The notes beneath the pieces are model-generated. The model saw nothing but the letters and a program-made list of their open reading frames with translations. It searched no databases and had not been told where the DNA came from. A stretch of DNA of 64,000 nucleotides from Batillaria attramentaria (lineage: Eukaryota; Mollusca; Gastropoda; Batillariidae): contig JACVVK020000191.1 in NCBI GenBank assembly GCA_018292915.2, positions 299,001 to 363,000 on the forward strand. Reading direction: 5' to 3'. Shown piece after piece: positions 59,003 to 64,000 of this stretch. Positions within the stretch are counted from its first letter, which is position 1; every line of letters starts with the position of its first letter. A program made the position numbers and the translations under genes.

Positions 59003-62000
59003 CTTACGTACTTGCTTAGGCCCTTGGCATAGGCCATCGACAACCCTTCGCCATCGCACTCTGTTCTGGGCTATTCTTGCCACTCCAGTCCAGTTGGTCC
59101 TCTGCTTATACAGCTCTGCCTCAGTGTCCCGCCTCCAGCTGTTGCGAGGCCGGCATCTCTTCCTTTTCCCCTGTGGGTTCCATGTCAGGGCTTGGCGTGT
59201 GGTGCTGGATGCTGGCTTCCTGAGGGTATGTCCAATCCAGCCCCACTTCCTCAACAGGATCTGCTTGGCCACTGGTTCCTGCCCCGCTCGCTCCCACAGC
59301 TCTTCATTCCGGATCTTCTCTGGCCATCGGATGTTGAAGATGCGCCTCAGACAGGTGTTGAGAAATGTCTGGATTTTCTGCTGCATTGTCTTTGTTGTCC
59401 TCCATGTTTCGCATCCGTAGAGCAGAACTGACTTCACATTGGAGTTGAGGGTGGGTGGGTGTTTGGGGGTTTAACGTCCTTTTCCACCACATAGGGTGAT
59501 ATCAAAGACGGGGCAACGATGAAAAAGCCAGCACAAATATTTGGCCCCAGCCGGGATCGAACTCACGACCCGAGCATTGGAAGTCCAACGCTCTACCATT
59601 CGACCACCCCGGCTCCCCCATTGGAGTTGAAGATGCGAAGTTTGGTACTTATGCTGACAACTTTGGATGCCCAGACGTTCTTCAGCATGACCATTGCTGC
59701 TCTTGTCTTGCCGATTCTGGCTGTAACGTCTCGGTCTGTGCCTCCCTGTCCATCAATCACACTCCCCAGGTAGACAAAAGACTCTACCTCCCTGATGGGC
59801 TCTCCACCGACTGTGACTGGTGTGTTGATCTTCATCAGCTCGGTTTTTCTCCTGTTGATCTTGAGCCCTGTTCCGGCTGATGTGGCTTCCAGGCATGTAG
59901 TCTTGTCCTGCATCTGGCTGTGGCAGTGAGACAGGAGCGCCAGGTCATTCACAAAGTCAAGGTAATCTAGCTGCGTCCAGTGTCCACTGTATCCCGTTTT
60001 TCCTGCCTGCTGTAGTGGTCTTCATGATCCAGTTGATGACCAGGAGGAAGAGGAACGGGGACAACAGGCATCCCTGGCGGACTCCGGTCTTCACCTCGAA
60101 GCTTTCTGACAACTGGCCGACATGGGCAATCCTGCAGCTCATGTCTTGGTAGGTGCACCGGATCAGGGAGATGATCTTCCCGGGAACTCCATAGTGCCTT
60201 AGCAGCTTCCACAGCGCCTCTCTGTCTACACTGTCAAAAGCCTTCTCATAGTCTATGAAGTTGATGTACAGGGGGGGAGTTCCACTCCAGTGACTGCTCC
60301 ACAATGATGCGTAGGCTGGCGATCTGGTCAGCACAGGACCTGTTCCTGCGAAAGCCCGCCTGCTGGTCTCGGAGCATGGGGTCGACTTCCTCCCTCATCC
60401 TCTCCAGAAGAATTCTGTTGAGAACCTTGCCTGGCACTGACAGGAGCATGATCCCACGGTAGTTGCTGCAGTCCCTGTGGTCCCCTTTCTTTGGCAGCTT
60501 GATGACGATCCCTTCTTTCCACTGGGCTGGCACCTCTTCCTTCTCCCAGATCTTGCTGAATAGGCTATGCAGCATGTTGACGGCTGTCTCTGTGTCTGCT
60601 TTGATGGCTTCTGCTGGTATCTCGTCCGGCCCTGCAGCTTTCCCATTTCTCAGCGTCATGATGGCTTTTCTGATCTCCGCCTTAGAGGGCTAGTCACAGT
60701 TGATGGGTAGTTCTGTCTCTCAGTGCTGGTGGGATGTCTGGTGGTGTTTCAGGGATGGGGCGATTCAACAGCTCCCTGAAGTGTTCTGCCCATCGCTTCA
60801 GCTGTTCCTCAGTTGTTGTCAGTGGGTGCCCGTTCTTGTCCTTCACTGGTTTGCCTGTCTGCTGAAATTTGCCTGCGAGCTTCTTGGTCACCTGGTACAG
60901 GTCTTTTAGATTCCCTTGTCGGACCGCTTCCTCTGCTTGACTGGCCAGGTTGTCCATGTTGTCCTTCTTGTCCTTCCTGGTGCTCCTCTTCAGTTCTCTG
61001 TCAGCTGCTGTGTATTCTTCTTGTGCCTTTGCCTTAGCTCTTCTTGTTCGGCTTGTGTTCAGTGCAGTTTTCTTCTCTTTCCTAACTTCCAGCTTCTGAA
61101 TGGTATCAGCAGAGATCCATTCCTTGTGTTGGGTCTTTCTCTTGCCAAGGACCTCTTCGCATGTGTCGTGCCAGAGTTTCTTACTGTGTTCCCACTGTGT
61201 CTCGATGTCCATTCCATTGTCTTCTATCAGGTCTTGCAGTGGCTGGAACCTGTTGGAAAGGCTGATCCAGAATGCTGCTTGTGTGTCTGTGGTCCTGAGT
61301 AGTCCAACGTTGTACCTGGTCCGTGTGTTGTTGGCGTTGGTGTGTCTCTTAAGCCGAAGTCTCAATGTTGTTGCAAGAAGGTAGTGGTCTGATGATACAT
61401 CGGCACCCCTCATCACGCGCACATCTCGCCATGATCTCCTGAACTTCCGGCTGATGCAGATGTGATCAATCTGGTTCTCCATGACATGGTCCGGCGATCT
61501 CCATGTGGCCTTGTGGATGCGCTTGTGTGGGAAGATGCTGCCTCCTGTCACTAGCTGGTTCAGGGCACAAAAGTTTGCAAAGCGCTCGCCATTTTCGTTC
61601 ATCTGTCCCAGTCCGTGTGTTCCCATGGTGTCCTCGTAGCCTGTGTTGTCTGATCCAATCTTGGCGTTGAAGTCTCCCATCAGTATGGTCATGTCCTTGG
61701 CTCCTCCTCTATCTATCACTGTCTGCAGTTGTTGGTAGAAGTCATCTTTTTTCTCCTCTTACGCATCATTGGTGGGAGCGTAGCACTGGATGATGTTTAG
61801 CTTGATGTCTTTCTTCTTGGTGATGAATTTGGCTGTGATGATGCGGGAGTTGACAGGTTCCCAGCCGATGAGTGCCCGCTGTGCCTCCGGTGCCAGCATC
61901 AGGGCCACGCCCTCAGTGTGGGGGGCTCTATCCTGTGTGTCCAGAGTACAGCAGCTGCTCTCCCGATGAAAATCTCAGCTGTCCTGTCTGTAGCCACCTT

Positions 62001-62249
62001 GTCTCACTCAGTCCCAGTACTCCTATCTTGTAGTTCTTCATCTCTTTTGCTACTTGTATGGTCCTGCCTACTTCATACATTGTCCTGATGTTCCATGTGG
62101 CTACTCTCGTTGTTGTCCTGGGTGTTAGAAGGGGGGGGTCGGCCTTGCAGCTTCCTTTCGGCTTTCACTGCAATGCGTCATAGGTCTCCGGGATGGAGAC
62201 CCTTCCTCGCCCAGGTGAATGTTTTGGTTTGTTGCTGTCAATGCTTCTG
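59003..62249 (-). mobile_element. RTE-like LINE, copy C (decayed, interrupted by a SINE and by copy D)
   Basis: The copy is collinear with copy B from its 3' tail (about 59003, ACTTACGTACTTGCTT) to the 5' leader. A SINE (59449-59618) interrupts it, and it is cut at about 62249 by the 3' end of copy D. Relative to the others it lacks the small palindrome TCCACGTGGAGC near its 3' end. It has several frameshifts and a nonsense change (GAA to TAA, about 61757) in the endonuclease. Its own 5' end should continue beyond the window on the far side of copy D. Confidence 0.88.
59449..59618 (-). mobile_element. tRNA-derived SINE, full length, inserted in LINE copy C
   Basis: The 12-bp target duplication CATTGGAGTTGA (59437-59448 and 59619-59630) bounds the insert. 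On the minus strand it shows an A box (TGGTCGAATGG) and a B box (GAGTTCGATCCC) in a tRNA-like head. A body (CCAAATATTTGTGCTGGC ... GTGGTGGAAAAGGACGTTAA) shared by six copies in this window follows. It is transcribed by RNA polymerase III in related families and depends on LINE enzymes for mobility. Confidence 0.95.
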
Positions 62250-64000
62250 TACTTACTACTTAGGCCCCTGGCTCCACGTGGAGCATAGGCCATCGACAAC
62301 CCTTCGCCATCGCACTCTGTTCTGGGCTATTCTTGCCACTCCAGTCCAGTTGGTCCCCTGCTTATATAACTCTGCCTCAGTGTCCCGCCTCCAGCTGTTG
62401 CGAGGCCGGCCTCTCTTCCTTTTCCCCTGTGGGTTCCATGTCAGGGCTTGGCGTGTGGTGCTGGATGCTGGCTTCCTGAGGGTGTGTCCAATCCAGCCCC
62501 ACTTCCTCCGCAGGATCTGCTTGGCCGCTGGTTCCTGCCCTGCTCGCTCCCACAGCTCTTCGTTCCGGATCTTCTCTGGCCATCGGATGTTGAAGATGCG
62601 CCTCAGACAGGTGTTGAGAAATGTCTGGATCTTCTGCTGCATCGTCTTCGTTGTCCTCCATGTTTCACATCCGTAGAGCAGAACTGACTTCACGTTGGAG
62701 TTGAAGATGCGAAGTTTGGTTCTTATGCTGACAACTTTGGATGCCCAGATGTTCTTCAGCATGACCATTGCTGCTCTTGCCTTGCCGATTCTGGCTGTGA
62801 CGTCTCGGTCTGTGCCTCCCTGTCCATCAACCACACTCCCCAGGTAGACAAAGGACTCTACCTCCCTGATGGACTCTCCACCGACTGTGACTGGTGTGTT
62901 GGCAGTGGTGTTGATCTTCATCAGCTCGGTTTTCCTCCTGTTGATCTTGAGCCCTGTTCCGGCTGATGTGGCTTCCAGGCATGTAGTCTTGTCCTGCATC
63001 TGGCTGTGGCTGTGAGACAGGAGCGCCAGGTCATCCGCAAAGTCGAGGTCATCCAGCTGCGTCCAGAGTGTCCACTGTATCCCGTTTTTCCTGCCTGTTG
63101 TGGTGGTCTTCATGATCCAGTCGATGACCAGTAGGAAGAGGAACGGGGACAACAGGCATCCCTGGCGGACTCCGGTCTTCACCTCGAAGCTTTCTGACAA
63201 CTGGCCGGCATGGGCAATCCTGCAGCTCATGTCTTTGTAGGTGCACTGGATCAGGGAGATGATCTTCCCGGGAACTCCATAGTGCCTTAGCAGCTTCCAC
63301 AGCGCCTCTCTGTCTACACTGTCGAAGGCCTTCTCATAGTCTATGAAGTTGATGTAGAGGGGGGAGTTCCACTCCAGTGACTGCTCAACGATGATGCGTA
63401 GGCTGGCGATCTGGTCAGCGCAGGACCTGTTCCTGCGAAAGCCCGCCTGCTGGTCTCGGAGCATAGGGTCGACTGCCTCCCTCATCCTCTCCAGTAGAAT
63501 TCTGTTGAGAACCTTGCCTGGCACTGACAGGAGCATGATCCCTCGGTAGTTGCTGCAGTCCCTGAGGTCCCCTTTCTTTGGCAGCTTGATGACGATCCCT
63601 TCTTTCCACTGGGCTGGCACCTCTTCCTTCTCCCAGATCTTGCTGAATAGGCTGTGCAGCATGTTGACGGCTGTCTCTGTGTCTGCTTTGATGGCTTCTG
63701 CTGGTATCTCGTCCGGCCCTGCAGCTTTCCCATTTCTCAGTGTCATGATGGCTTTCCTGATCTCCGCCTTAGAGGGCTTGTCGCAGTTGATGGGTAGTTC
63801 TGTCTCAGCTGGCGGGATGTCTGGTGGTGTTTCAGGGATGGGGCGATTTAACAGCTCCCTGAAGTGTTCTGCCCATCGCTTCAGCTGTTCCTCAGTTGTT
63901 GTCAGTGGGTGCCCGTTCTTGTCCTTCACTGGTTTGTCTGTCTGCTGAAATTTGCCCGCGAGCTTCTTGGTCACCTGGTACAGGTCTTTTAGGTTCCCTT
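62250..64000 (-). mobile_element. RTE-like LINE, copy D (3' part; runs off the window)
   Basis: The 3' end begins with TACTTACTACTTAGGCCCC at about 62250, inside the 5' leader of copy C. The sequence is nearly identical to copies B and C. Its reading frame is uninterrupted to the window edge, so it is the least damaged copy here. The second target duplication lies outside the window. Confidence 0.92.
62256..63999 (-). CDS. reverse transcriptase of LINE copy D (N-terminal part outside window)
   Basis: About 580 codons are open from the window edge to a stop at 62256. They include KAAGPDEIPAEAI, the finger motif [51 protein letters not shown], the catalytic LDFADDLALLSHSHSQ, and [19 protein letters not shown] in the thumb/C-terminal region. 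A conserved terminal GWIGHTLRKPASSTTRQALT plus a basic KRKRGRPRNSWRRDTEAEL tail follows. No RNase H is present. The intact frame suggests recent activity; the endonuclease half cannot be judged from this window. Confidence 0.9.
   Translation of the reverse strand, partial: GNLKDLYQVTKKLAGKFQQTDKPVKDKNGHPLTTTEEQLKRWAEHFRELLNRPIPETPPDIPPAETELPINCDKPSKAEIRKAIMTLRNGKAAGPDEIPAEAIKADTETAVNMLHSLFSKIWEKEEVPAQWKEGIVIKLPKKGDLRDCSNYRGIMLLSVPGKVLNRILLERMREAVDPMLRDQQAGFRRNRSCADQIASLRIIVEQSLEWNSPLYINFIDYEKAFDSVDREALWKLLRHYGVPGKIISLIQCTYKDMSCRIAHAGQLSESFEVKTGVRQGCLLSPFLFLLVIDWIMKTTTTGRKNGIQWTLWTQLDDLDFADDLALLSHSHSQMQDKTTCLEATSAGTGLKINRRKTELMKINTTANTPVTVGGESIREVESFVYLGSVVDGQGGTDRDVTARIGKARAAMVMLKNIWASKVVSIRTKLRIFNSNVKSVLLYGCETWRTTKTMQQKIQTFLNTCLRRIFNIRWPEKIRNEELWERAGQEPAAKQILRRKWGWIGHTLRKPASSTTRQALTWNPQGKRKRGRPRNSWRRDTEAELYKQGTNWTGVARIAQNRVRWRRVVDGLCSTWSQGPK

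Noticed and set aside
53880..64000. Further exons of the methyltransferase-like gene
   Set aside because: Everything after 53895 is intron-like or TE sequence; no continuing phase-2 exon with family similarity was found.

Overview
This is a piece of an animal nuclear genome. The protein genes are split by introns, and the rest is mostly transposable elements, (CA)n/(TA)n microsatellites and unusually many poly-C/poly-G runs. The TE set (RTE-like, I-like and L2/CR1-like LINEs, tRNA-derived SINEs, hAT, Tc1, piggyBac-like and pogo-like elements, microsatellite-carrying dispersed repeats) suggests a marine invertebrate. A mollusc, perhaps a gastropod, is my guess; the sequence alone does not prove it. 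I found no CRISPR array, operon, rRNA or true tRNA gene.

Two host genes can be supported. The main one is an activator-class E2F transcription factor on the minus strand, 47028 down to 17860. It has nine exons that join in phase into 435 codons. They carry, in order, a cyclin-A-docking-like KRKLEL motif, the winged-helix DNA-binding domain (RRIYD), a coiled coil, the marked box and a C-terminal Rb-binding/transactivation motif. Eight introns, largely built of TEs, stretch about 1.3 kb of coding sequence over 29 kb. The intron between exons 6 and 7 (24062-30143) is a minor-spliceosome AT-AC intron: its 5' site is exactly ATATCCTTTT, a CCTTAAC branch site is present, and it ends in AC. Two E2F-like sites lie about 0.3 kb upstream of the start codon. 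The second gene, on the plus strand from 52878, shows two exons of a protein resembling a class I methyltransferase; its second intron opens into a large TE stack and the remaining exons lie outside the window.

Layout: 1-8.1 kb, old LINE pieces, SINEs and a 999-bp solo LTR with its 5-bp target duplication. 8.1-11.6 kb, a pogo-like element split by a 2.15-kb hAT-type element with an exact 8-bp duplication. 12-17.9 kb, dispersed repeats and an L2-like LINE tail. 17.9-47 kb, the E2F gene with nested TEs in its introns. 47-52.9 kb, the region between the divergent genes, with two TA-bounded hairpin-rich elements. 52.9-54.1 kb, methyltransferase-like exons. 54.1-64 kb, a Tc1 transposon split by an RTE-like LINE, followed by two more copies of the same LINE (one interrupted by a SINE and by the other LINE).

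Nested insertions with target duplications or internal empty-site controls allow a relative chronology at several loci. The most unusual small element is an 84-bp perfect palindrome flanked by TTAA inside a MITE arm, whose opposite arm preserves the empty site. A dispersed repeat family carries about two dozen TCAAGGTCA motifs, which match the ERR/NR5A nuclear-receptor half-site, and has spread copies through the E2F introns.
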